Shown here piece by piece: positions 26,531 through 34,111 of a stretch of 64,000 nucleotides of DNA. The first letter of the stretch is position 1. Every line of letters starts with the position of its first letter. The notes beneath the pieces were generated by a model, which ran no database searches, was not told the DNA's origin, and was given only the letters and a program-made list of their open reading frames with translations. Both the position numbers and the translations under genes were made by a program. The stretch lies in contig JAJXZX010000019.1 in NCBI GenBank assembly GCA_021779835.1, positions 1 through 64,000 of the forward strand, given 5' to 3'. The DNA comes from Pseudomonadota bacterium (GTDB taxonomy: Bacteria; Pseudomonadota; Alphaproteobacteria; Rhodobacterales; Rhodobacteraceae).

Positions 26531-27567
26531 TGATGCTTGTGCTGGCACTGATCGCCGGGCTTTGGGGCCTGGGCTGGCTGATGAAAGCGCCCGTGCGCGC
26601 GCGGCTGGTGATGATCGGCGTGCTGATGGCCGGGGTGATGCTGGAGCAGCTTTTGCTGCCGGACGGGCATCCATTGCGGGCGGCTACCGGTGGCTCGGCA
26701 AAAGTTTGGCTGGTGCTTGCGGGCCTTCTTGCGCTGATCCTCGGTTACGGCGCCTTGGTGCGGCAACTGAAGGCGCGCGCGACCCCGCCCGCCACGGCAC
26801 CCAGCGGCAGTTTTGCCGATGCAGAACTGGACCGTTACGCGCGCCATATCATGCTGCGCGAAATTGGTGGGCCGGGGCAGAAGGCGCTGAAAAGCGCGCG
26901 CGTGTTGGTGATCGGGGCGGGGGGCCTTGGCTCGCCTGTGCTTCTTTACCTTGCGGCGGCGGGCGTGGGGATGATCGGCGTGGTGGATGACGACAAGGTC
27001 GATGCCTCCAACTTGCAACGGCAAGTGATCCATACCGATGCACGGATCGGCATGCCCAAGGTGTTTTCCGCCGAGGCGCAGATGCGCGCGCTGAACCCCT
27101 TTATCACGGTGCGCCCCTACAACCGGCGGCTCGACGATGCCGCCGCGCGCGAGATGTTTGGCGACTATGACCTCATCCTCGACGGTTCTGACAATTTCGA
27201 CACGCGCTATATGGTCAACCGGGTTGCGGCTGAAACCGGCAAGCCGCTGATTTCAGCAGCGATAACCCAGTGGGAGGGGCAGATCAGCCTCTATGACCCT
27301 ATCCACGGCTCGCCGTGTTACGAGTGTATTTTCCCGACCCGCCCCGCGCCGGGGTTGGTGCCGACCTGCGCCGAGGCGGGTGTCGTGGCGCCGTTGCCAG
27401 GCGTGATCGGTGCAATGATGGCGCTGGAGGCGGTGAAGCACCTGACCGGCGCGGGTCAGACGCTGGCGGGCGAGATGCTGATCTATGACGGGCTGTGGGG
27501 CGAGACACGCAAATTGCAGCTAACGCGCCGCGACGATTGCCCGGTCTGCGCGGGGCTTGGTCGGTAG
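26530..27567 (+). CDS. Membrane-anchored ThiF/MoeB/HesA-family adenylyltransferase
   Basis: E1-like enzyme (345 aa) that would adenylate the C-terminus of a ThiS- or MoaD-type ubiquitin-like protein. The catalytic part starts near residue 96 (YARHIMLREIGGPGQ), with nucleotide loop IGAGGLGSP at 128-136, DDDKVDASNLQRQ, the Zn ligand pairs CYEC and CPVC, and CAEAGVVAPLPGVIG. Unlike MoeB of E. coli, residues 1-85 form about three hydrophobic segments, and no rhodanese domain follows. Coupled to dut (TGATG). MoeB or ThiF identity cannot be settled from sequence. Confidence 0.87.
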   Translation: MMLVLALIAGLWGLGWLMKAPVRARLVMIGVLMAGVMLEQLLLPDGHPLRAATGGSAKVWLVLAGLLALILGYGALVRQLKARATPPATAPSGSFADAELDRYARHIMLREIGGPGQKALKSARVLVIGAGGLGSPVLLYLAAAGVGMIGVVDDDKVDASNLQRQVIHTDARIGMPKVFSAEAQMRALNPFITVRPYNRRLDDAAAREMFGDYDLILDGSDNFDTRYMVNRVAAETGKPLISAAITQWEGQISLYDPIHGSPCYECIFPTRPAPGLVPTCAEAGVVAPLPGVIGAMMALEAVKHLTGAGQTLAGEMLIYDGLWGETRKLQLTRRDDCPVCAGLGR

Positions 27568-27573
27568 GGCAGA

Positions 27574-27600
27574 GCCTCCGGCGGGGATATTTTGACCAAA
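27574..27600 (+). repeat. Dispersed intergenic motif, copy B
   Basis: gcctccggcggggatatttt followed by gaccaaa, six bases after the ThiF/MoeB stop and reading with it. The position suggests a transcript-end role; no long stem is present. Confidence 0.7.
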
Positions 27601-27670
27601 GCAAACGGGGACGGCGGGGCTGGCAATTACCGGGGGCGCCACTTAGGTTGCGCGTCAAAGGAGTTCCCGC

Positions 27671-29689
27671 ATGACCAATCCGCTGCTTGCACCCTGGACC
27701 GGGCCGTTCGCGCTGCCACCTTTCGCGACGATCCGTGACGAGGATTTCGCCCCCGCTTTTGACGCGGCCTTGGCCGAGGCGCGCGCGGCAGTCGCCGTCA
27801 TCGCCACCGACCCGCAGCCACCGACCTTCGCGAATACGATCGAAGCGTTGGAGCGGGCGGATGGCGCGCTTGACCAGGTGGGCGGCGTATTTTTCAACCT
27901 CGCCGGGGCCGACAGCAACCCGGCGCGCGAGGCGTTGCAGCGCGATCTCGCGCCCAAGCTTTCGGCATGGTCGTCGGAACTGGTGATGAACCGCCCGCTG
28001 TTCGCGCGGGTGGAGGCCCTGTGGCAACGGCGCGACACCCTTGGGCTGACGGCGGAGCAGATGCGCGTTCTGACGCTCTATCGCCGCATGTTCGTGCGGG
28101 CAGGGGCTCAGGTGCAGGGCGCCCCGGCAGAGCGGCTGACGGCGGTGAAAAGCCGCCTTGCCGTGTTGGGCACCCAGTTTTCGCAGAACCTTCTGGCCGA
28201 GGAACGCGGTTGGTTTATGGAACTGGCCGAGGCTGATCTGGAGGGCCTGCCGGAGTTTGTCATCGCCAGCGCCAAGGCGGCGGCCGAGGAAAAGGGGCTG
28301 GGCGGCCACATCATCACGCTGAACCGCTCGCTGATCGTGCCGTTCCTGCAATTCTCGCCCCGCCGCGCGTTGCGTGAACGGGCCTATGAGGCTTGGGTGG
28401 CGCGTGGCGCGAACGGCAATGACCACGACAACCGCTCGGTTGCCGCCGAGACCCTGGCGCTGCGCGAGGAACGGGCGGCGTTGTTGGGCTACCCCAGCTT
28501 TGCCGCCTACAAGCTGGAAACCGAGATGGCGAAGACACCTGACGCAGTTCGCGATCTGCTGATGCGGGTCTGGGCGCCTGCCCGCGCGCGGGCCGAGGCC
28601 GATGCCGAGGTGCTGACCGCGATGATGCACGCGGACGGCATCAACGGCGCACTGGAGGCTTGGGACTGGCGCTATTACTCCGAGAAGCGGCGCGTGGCAG
28701 AGCATGACCTCGACGAGGCGGCGCTGAAGCCGTATTTCCAGCTCGACCGCATGATCGACGCCGCGTTCGATTGCGCCGGGCGGCTGTTCGGGCTGGAGTT
28801 CCGCGAGATTGCGGGGCCGTTCTACCACCCCAATGTGCGCGGCTGGGAGGTCACGCGCGGTGGGCAGCACATGGCGGTATTCCTCGGCGACTACTTCGCG
28901 CGCGGGTCGAAACGCTCTGGCGCGTGGTGTTCGGCGATGCGCAGCCAGTCGAAGCTGGCGGGCGAGGTGCGCCCGATCGTGGTCAATGTCTGCAACTTTG
29001 CCAAGGGCGACCCGACGCTGCTAAGCTATGACGACGCGCGCACGCTGTTTCACGAATTCGGGCACGCGCTGCATCAGATGCTGTCGGACGTGACCTATTC
29101 CTTCATTTCCGGCACCTCGGTGGCGCGCGATTTTGTCGAGCTTCCCAGCCAGCTTTACGAGCATTGGCTGGAGGTGCCGGAGGTTCTGAAAACCCACGCG
29201 CGGCACTACAAGACCGGCGCGCCGATGCCGGAGGATATGTTGGCGCGGTTGCTGGCGGCCTCGACCTACGATCAGGGCTTTGCCACGGTGGAATATGTGG
29301 CCTCGGCCATGGTCGATCTGGCGTTCCATGAGGGCGCGGCGCCGGTTGATCCGATGGCGCGGCAGGCGGAGGTTTTGGCAGAGCTGGGGATGCCGCGGGC
29401 GATCCGGATGCGGCACGCGACGCCGCAGTTTGCGCATGTCTTCTCTGGCGACGGATATTCGTCGGGATACTACAGCTATATGTGGTCCGAGGTGATGGAT
29501 GCCGACGCTTTCGAGGCGTTCGAGGAGGCGGGAGATGTGTTCGACCCGGCCACGGCGGCGCGGCTGGAAAAGTTCATTCTTTCGGCCGGGGGCTCGCAAG
29601 AGGCCGACGATCTTTATACCGCTTTCCGGGGTCGGATGCCGGGGGTGGAGGCCCTTTTGCGGGGGCGGGGGTTGGTTGAGGGGGTATGA
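27671..29689 (+). CDS. M3 family metallopeptidase (oligopeptidase A / Dcp type)
   Basis: Zinc peptidase of the thimet family (672 aa), cytoplasmic, degrading peptides. The HExxH site is HEFGH at residues 461-465, within FHEFGHALHQMLSDVTY; the downstream conserved SGTSVARDFVELPSQLYEHW provides the third ligand. SGYYSYMWSEVMDADAF near the C-terminus is typical. There is no signal peptide. ATG 27671 with AGGAG upstream. Whether it is a dipeptidyl carboxypeptidase or an oligopeptidase is not decided by sequence. Confidence 0.95.
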   Translation: MTNPLLAPWTGPFALPPFATIRDEDFAPAFDAALAEARAAVAVIATDPQPPTFANTIEALERADGALDQVGGVFFNLAGADSNPAREALQRDLAPKLSAWSSELVMNRPLFARVEALWQRRDTLGLTAEQMRVLTLYRRMFVRAGAQVQGAPAERLTAVKSRLAVLGTQFSQNLLAEERGWFMELAEADLEGLPEFVIASAKAAAEEKGLGGHIITLNRSLIVPFLQFSPRRALRERAYEAWVARGANGNDHDNRSVAAETLALREERAALLGYPSFAAYKLETEMAKTPDAVRDLLMRVWAPARARAEADAEVLTAMMHADGINGALEAWDWRYYSEKRRVAEHDLDEAALKPYFQLDRMIDAAFDCAGRLFGLEFREIAGPFYHPNVRGWEVTRGGQHMAVFLGDYFARGSKRSGAWCSAMRSQSKLAGEVRPIVVNVCNFAKGDPTLLSYDDARTLFHEFGHALHQMLSDVTYSFISGTSVARDFVELPSQLYEHWLEVPEVLKTHARHYKTGAPMPEDMLARLLAASTYDQGFATVEYVASAMVDLAFHEGAAPVDPMARQAEVLAELGMPRAIRMRHATPQFAHVFSGDGYSSGYYSYMWSEVMDADAFEAFEEAGDVFDPATAARLEKFILSAGGSQEADDLYTAFRGRMPGVEALLRGRGLVEGV

Positions 29690-29897
29690 AATTGGGGGTG
29701 TTGCACGGTGCAGCGCCCGTCTTTGTTTTGATATACACCGAGTGTTTCGGAAGCCGAACTTGATGACTTGGCGGGTGGGTCTGGAGCGATTCAGCTATGC
29801 CCATGATCCGTCCGGGTTTTCGTTCCTCAGCAGACCGCATCGAACTTGAGGGTTGCCTGCGTCGCCACCCGGCGGTCTGGCGCTGCCCTTTGTTGCC

Positions 29898-30791
29898 CTA
29901 CTTGTCGGGGCGGTTTTGCACCACGTCCTTGTGGATGATGACGTCTGCCTGCGGGTAAGCCTCGAGAATAGCACGGCGGAGGGTGGCGCCGATGGCGTGG
30001 GCCTCGGTCAGGGTCTGATTGCCGTCAAGCTCGATGTGCAGGTGGACGAACACGCGGCTGCCTGCAGTGCGGGTTTTCAGGTCGTGGAAGCCATAGACGC
30101 CGGGCCAATCCCGCGTGATGGCGGCGATGCCTGCGGCGATGGCGGGGTCGGCGCGGCGGTCCATCAGGGCGTCGAACGCGCCCTTGCCGATGCGCAGCGC
30201 GCCCAAAAGCAACAATGCGGCGGCGGCAAGCGCGACGGCGCTGTCGATCTGGGTCATGCCAAGGTGGGCCGCAGCCCAGAGCGAGAGGATGGCGCCGACG
30301 TTGAACACCAGATCGCCCATGTAATGCAGCGAATCCGCCCGCACGACGCGGCTGTTGGTGCGGCGCGCCACGCGTTGCTGCCAGAAGATCAGCGCGGTGG
30401 TCAGCGCAATCGCCAACGTCATGACGGCGATGCCGCTGCTTTCGGCGTTCAGTTGCGCGGGCACCGGCGCAAGAAGGCGCGCGATGGCCGCCCATGCGAT
30501 GACGCCGCCGGTGACAAGGATAAACACCGCCTGACCCAGCGCGGCCAGATCCTCTGCCGAGGTGTGGCCGAAGGCGTGATCCTCGTCCGGTGGGCGCGCG
30601 GCGTAGATCATCGCCATCAGCCCGCCCAGCGAGACCATAAGATCCATCGCGCTGTCAGCGACCGAGGCCGCGATGGAAAGCGAGCCGGTTTCGCCCATCG
30701 CCCACAATTTGATGACGACCAGCGTGCCCGCGACCAAGACGGAAGCGAGGCCCGCAGAGATGTTCAGGCGGGTTTCGTGGCGCACTTGCAT
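29898..30791 (-). CDS. Cation diffusion facilitator (CDF) metal transporter
   Basis: Inner-membrane proton-coupled metal exporter (297 aa; Zn, Fe or Mn). The transport site is visible as SVADSAMDLM in TM2 (DxxxD) and SLHYMGDLVFNVG in TM5 (HxxxD), with the loop PPDEDHAFGHTSAEDLAAL. A cytoplasmic C-terminal domain includes FVHLHIELDGNQTLTEAHAIG and IIHKD. Metal specificity cannot be assigned. The 208-base gap to the convergent M3 peptidase gene shows no clear terminator. Confidence 0.94.
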   Translation of the reverse strand: MQVRHETRLNISAGLASVLVAGTLVVIKLWAMGETGSLSIAASVADSAMDLMVSLGGLMAMIYAARPPDEDHAFGHTSAEDLAALGQAVFILVTGGVIAWAAIARLLAPVPAQLNAESSGIAVMTLAIALTTALIFWQQRVARRTNSRVVRADSLHYMGDLVFNVGAILSLWAAAHLGMTQIDSAVALAAAALLLLGALRIGKGAFDALMDRRADPAIAAGIAAITRDWPGVYGFHDLKTRTAGSRVFVHLHIELDGNQTLTEAHAIGATLRRAILEAYPQADVIIHKDVVQNRPDK

Positions 30792-30859
30792 GGGCGACTC
30801 GCGGGCTGGAGGCGGTGGAGGGCGACCCTAAGGCCTTCGCGCGGGCGCGGCAACGGTGG

Positions 30860-31363
30860 TTAGTTGACGATTTCCTCGGGGTCGACGCCCCAGATGTTGG
30901 CCTTTTGAATCCAGCCGCTTTCGCCGCCCGCACTGACGCGGCACCACTCTTTGCGGGCCGAGAGCAGGCGGGCGATGACGTTGACCTCTGCTTTGGCGGT
31001 GACGGGGGCACTGGTTTCGGGCAGCGAGTAAAGTGCGGCCATCGGGGCGGTGATCAGGACAGTGCGCGCGCCCGACAGCAGGGTGTAGTGAATCCAGCCG
31101 CCGAAGCCATCATGATCCTCGACCCGGCGCCAGTGGTCGAATTCGGCGGTCAGGCGTAAAGGCATGCCGTTGCGGGTAAAGACCCAATCAATGCGCTGGG
31201 TCAGCGCGGGGCCACGGCGGGCATAGCCCTCGGTGCCTTTCAGCGACACAAAGCGCGGCAGGGGCAGGTGCGTGACCGGCCCCTCTTCATAAGCGCTTGC
31301 GCGTGTGGTTGTCAGCGCGACCGCGCTTGCGGCCATCAGGGCCGAGAATTCCCGCCTGTTCAT
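30860..31363 (-). CDS. Exported SH3-like domain protein
   Basis: Periplasmic protein (167 aa) with a signal sequence MNRREFSALMAASAVALTTTRASA. The rest contains two SH3-like (bacterial SH3, DUF1058-type) units: YARRGPALTQRIDWVFTRNGMPLRL with WRRVEDHDGFGGWIH, and VNVIARLLSARKEWCRVSAGGESGWI. Such proteins usually bind cell-wall components; the exact role is unknown. It precedes the CDF gene by 68 bases on the same strand and may be co-transcribed. Confidence 0.85.
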   Translation of the reverse strand: MNRREFSALMAASAVALTTTRASAYEEGPVTHLPLPRFVSLKGTEGYARRGPALTQRIDWVFTRNGMPLRLTAEFDHWRRVEDHDGFGGWIHYTLLSGARTVLITAPMAALYSLPETSAPVTAKAEVNVIARLLSARKEWCRVSAGGESGWIQKANIWGVDPEEIVN

Positions 31364-31510
31364 CGTTACCTGCCCGGCTCTCGCCCCTCACGCCTCGTTC
31401 TTTTTTGGTGCGGCTTCGCTTTGCCTCACCCGCCGACGCTTGTGCCGCGCCGCGCTATCCGTCACTTTGACACCAAGGCTACGAAATGGAAAGCGTAAGG
31501 GAGGTTGCCG

Positions 31511-32497
31511 ATGTCCGCAGAGCGTCTGAGTGTTGTCGTGACGCGACGGTTGCCGGAGGTCGTCGAGACCCGCATGAAGGAGTTGTTCAACGTCGAGTTG
31601 CGCGACCCCGATACGCGCATGACGCGCGAGGAACTGGCGGGCGCGATGCGGCGCGCGGATGTTTTGGTGCCCTGCGTCACCGACACGATCGACGCGAGCC
31701 TGCTGGCGCAAGCGGGGGACAAGCTGAAGCTGATCGCCAATTACGGCGCCGGGGTGGATCACATTGACGTGGCCTCGGCCCGGCAGCGCGGGGTTTTGGT
31801 GTCGAACACGCCGGGGGTGGTCACAGAGGATACCGCCGACATGGTGCTGGCGCTGATCCTCGCGGTAACGCGGCGCATCCCCGAGGGGCTGGCAGAGATG
31901 CAGGCAGGCGAGTGGGCAGGCTGGTCGCCGATGGCGCATCTGGGCGGCAGGCTGGCGGGGCGGCGCTTGGGCATCCTTGGCATGGGGCGCATCGGGCAAG
32001 CGGTGGCGCGGCGGGCGCGGGCGTTTGGCATGCAGATCCACTACAACAACCGCAAGCGCGTGCGCCCCGAGATCGAGGCGGAGCTGGAGGCGACGTGGTG
32101 GGAAAGCCTTGACCAGATGGTAAGCCGGATGGACATCATCTCGGTCAACTGCCCGCATACGCCCTCGACCTTTCATCTGATGAACGCGCGGCGGCTGAAG
32201 TTGATGAAGCCGTCGGCGGTGATCGTGAACACCTCGCGCGGCGAAGTGATTGACGAGAACGCGCTGACGCGGGGCTTGCGCGCGGGCGAGATTGCGGGGG
32301 CGGGGCTGGACGTGTTCGAGCATGGCCACGAGATCAACCCACGCCTCCGGGAGCTGCCGAATGTGGTGCTGTTGCCGCATATGGGGTCGGCCACCGTCGA
32401 GGGACGGGTGGAGATGGGCGAGAAGGTGATTATCAACATCAAGACCTTCGCCGATGGCCATCGCCCGCCGGATCAGGTGCTGCCGGGGATGCTGTAA
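31511..32497 (+). CDS. D-isomer-specific 2-hydroxyacid dehydrogenase (glyoxylate/hydroxypyruvate reductase type)
   Basis: NAD(P)H-dependent oxidoreductase (328 aa). Rossmann loop GILGMGRIGQAVARRARAFG, and catalytic residues in NTSRGEVIDENAL (Arg), GAGLDVFEHG (Glu region) and VLLPHMGSAT (His). NYGAGVDHIDVASARQRGV is typical of the glyoxylate reductase branch. ATG 31511 has GGGAGG seven bases upstream, so the TTG two codons earlier is rejected. It is divergent from the SH3-like gene. Confidence 0.92.
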   Translation: MSAERLSVVVTRRLPEVVETRMKELFNVELRDPDTRMTREELAGAMRRADVLVPCVTDTIDASLLAQAGDKLKLIANYGAGVDHIDVASARQRGVLVSNTPGVVTEDTADMVLALILAVTRRIPEGLAEMQAGEWAGWSPMAHLGGRLAGRRLGILGMGRIGQAVARRARAFGMQIHYNNRKRVRPEIEAELEATWWESLDQMVSRMDIISVNCPHTPSTFHLMNARRLKLMKPSAVIVNTSRGEVIDENALTRGLRAGEIAGAGLDVFEHGHEINPRLRELPNVVLLPHMGSATVEGRVEMGEKVIINIKTFADGHRPPDQVLPGML

Positions 32498-32502
32498 GCG
32501 CC

Positions 32503-32922
32503 CTAGCGGGCGGATTTCGGCAGGCCGAGGACGAGATCGAAGGCCAGGTTGAACACGAACGTGTAGCCGAGGAAAAACAGCGACAGGGTGAAGTCGTAGA
32601 GCACGGCTTGGCCTAGCGTCAGGCCCAGCCACCACGCGATGAGCGGGGCGAGGAGGGCGAGCAGGCCGCCCTCTACCCCAAGCGCATGGACGGCGCGGCG
32701 CAGGATGCTGCGTCCACGGCGAGTTTGGCGCGTCTCCCATGCCTCGAACGCGGTGTTGAAGGCGAAGTTCCATGCGACCGCGACCAGTGAGCAGGCGATG
32801 GCAAGCGGGCCGGTCTGGTCCACCCCGCTGCCCGACATCAGGCGCAGGCCGAGGGTGACGATCAGGATGCCAATCGCCTCAAAGCTAAGGACATAAAGCA
32901 GGCGGCGGGTGACGGGCGTCAT
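32503..32922 (-). CDS. PACE family multidrug efflux protein
   Basis: Small four-helix inner-membrane transporter (139 aa) of the proteobacterial antimicrobial compound efflux (AceI-like) family, made of two tandem transmembrane pairs. Family motifs are visible: RRLLYVLSFEAIGI, AVAWNFAFNTAFEAWE, RAVHALGVEGGLL and YDFTLSLFFLGYTFVFNLAFD. Related proteins export chlorhexidine or short polyamines. ATG 32922 overlaps the glycosyltransferase stop by four bases, so the pair is translationally coupled. Confidence 0.92.
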   Translation of the reverse strand: MTPVTRRLLYVLSFEAIGILIVTLGLRLMSGSGVDQTGPLAIACSLVAVAWNFAFNTAFEAWETRQTRRGRSILRRAVHALGVEGGLLALLAPLIAWWLGLTLGQAVLYDFTLSLFFLGYTFVFNLAFDLVLGLPKSAR

Positions 32923-33947
32923 GGGAACATCGCGGCGAGGGAGGCGGCGTCGTTCAGGCCACGGCGGTTTTCGTGGACGCGCCAGTTGCGGTCGGTGTGT
33001 TTGTAGGCGGCATCAATCTGGCGGAACAGGCGCGATTGCAGCGTGGCGTGCGGCAGCAGGCGGATCGCGTGGTCGCCAGAGGCCAGAAAGCGGGTCAGCG
33101 CGCCGGGACCGCTCAGCCAGTAGATCGGCCCTTCGGGATTGTCGTGCAGGTTGCGCAGGACGCAACTTAGGTAGGCGGCGATCAGCGGCGCGCCCTTGGG
33201 GGCAGCAAGGAAACCGTTGATGGTGACGCATTTCGGCACGCGGGTCATGGCAGAGGCCCAAACCTCGTCGCCGCCTTGGGCCATGAATGGCGCGATGGCG
33301 GGGCCGGGCAGGCTGTCGGCGTCAACGTATAGGCCGCCACGCGCAAGCATGTAGTAAAGGCGAAACAGGTCCGATTGCGCCGCCGGGTGCCAGAGCGCGG
33401 TGAAGGCGGCGGCGGCTTTGGGGCCGTAATCGCGCGCGATGAAGCGGGCGGCGTGGGCGGCGTCGAACAGGGTGGATTTGGGGCTGTGGCGCACCCAAGC
33501 CGCGCGCGGCTCCATCAGGTCGCGTGGCAGCTCGGGTTGATCCCAGAACTGCACCAGTTGTGGGATTTTGGTGCCGGGGGCCGCGGGCCACACGGCGCGG
33601 TGGCGCAGGAAGACGGCCCAGCCTGTCGCCTCCCACCGGGAAATGCGGTGGGTCGAGGTGGTGGCGGCGATGTCTTGCAGCGCGGTGGTATCGTTTTGCG
33701 CAAGACCCGCGCAGATGGCGCGGAACAGGCGCGGCTGTCCGGCGGGCAGCAGGTCGGCAAGGCTGGCCAGCGCGTCGGGGTCGCCTGTCGCGTCTTCGGC
33801 CAGCAACGCATCCAGCAGGCGGAAGGGCAGCCCTGCGAGGTCGCAATCGGCGTGACGGGCCAGGGCAAGGCGCAAGGGCGCGGGGCCGCCGTTGCGGTAA
33901 AGCGCGATCAGGCTGTCACGCTCGGCTGCGGTCAGGGGTCGCGACAT
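32919..33947 (-). CDS. Glycosyltransferase-like protein with DXD sugar-binding motif
   Basis: About 342 aa from ATG 33947 (MSRPLTAAERD), with GGAG upstream; a frame opening earlier is rejected. The C-terminal part resembles GT32/capsular glycosyltransferases: IPQLVQFWDQPELP, AAFTALWHPAAQSDLFRLYYMLARGG and the nucleotide-sugar motif YVDADSLPGP. The N-terminal third is less typical. Acceptor and sugar are unknown. Coupled to the PACE gene through ATGA and divergent from the flavoprotein at 34112. Confidence 0.78.
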   Translation of the reverse strand: MSRPLTAAERDSLIALYRNGGPAPLRLALARHADCDLAGLPFRLLDALLAEDATGDPDALASLADLLPAGQPRLFRAICAGLAQNDTTALQDIAATTSTHRISRWEATGWAVFLRHRAVWPAAPGTKIPQLVQFWDQPELPRDLMEPRAAWVRHSPKSTLFDAAHAARFIARDYGPKAAAAFTALWHPAAQSDLFRLYYMLARGGLYVDADSLPGPAIAPFMAQGGDEVWASAMTRVPKCVTINGFLAAPKGAPLIAAYLSCVLRNLHDNPEGPIYWLSGPGALTRFLASGDHAIRLLPHATLQSRLFRQIDAAYKHTDRNWRVHENRRGLNDAASLAAMFP

Positions 33948-34111
33948 CTCGGTCTCCGCCGGGGGCGCGGGTAGGCTAGCAGGAAACCCGGCACGGGGAA
34001 GGCGCAACTGGGGGGGCGATGTCGTTTTCCGCCGCCAAGTGTCGGGCTGACCTTCCCGGCGTTCATAGGATCGGGCATGTATGAGCAGCATCTATCCGAG
34101 GGAGTCGTCCG

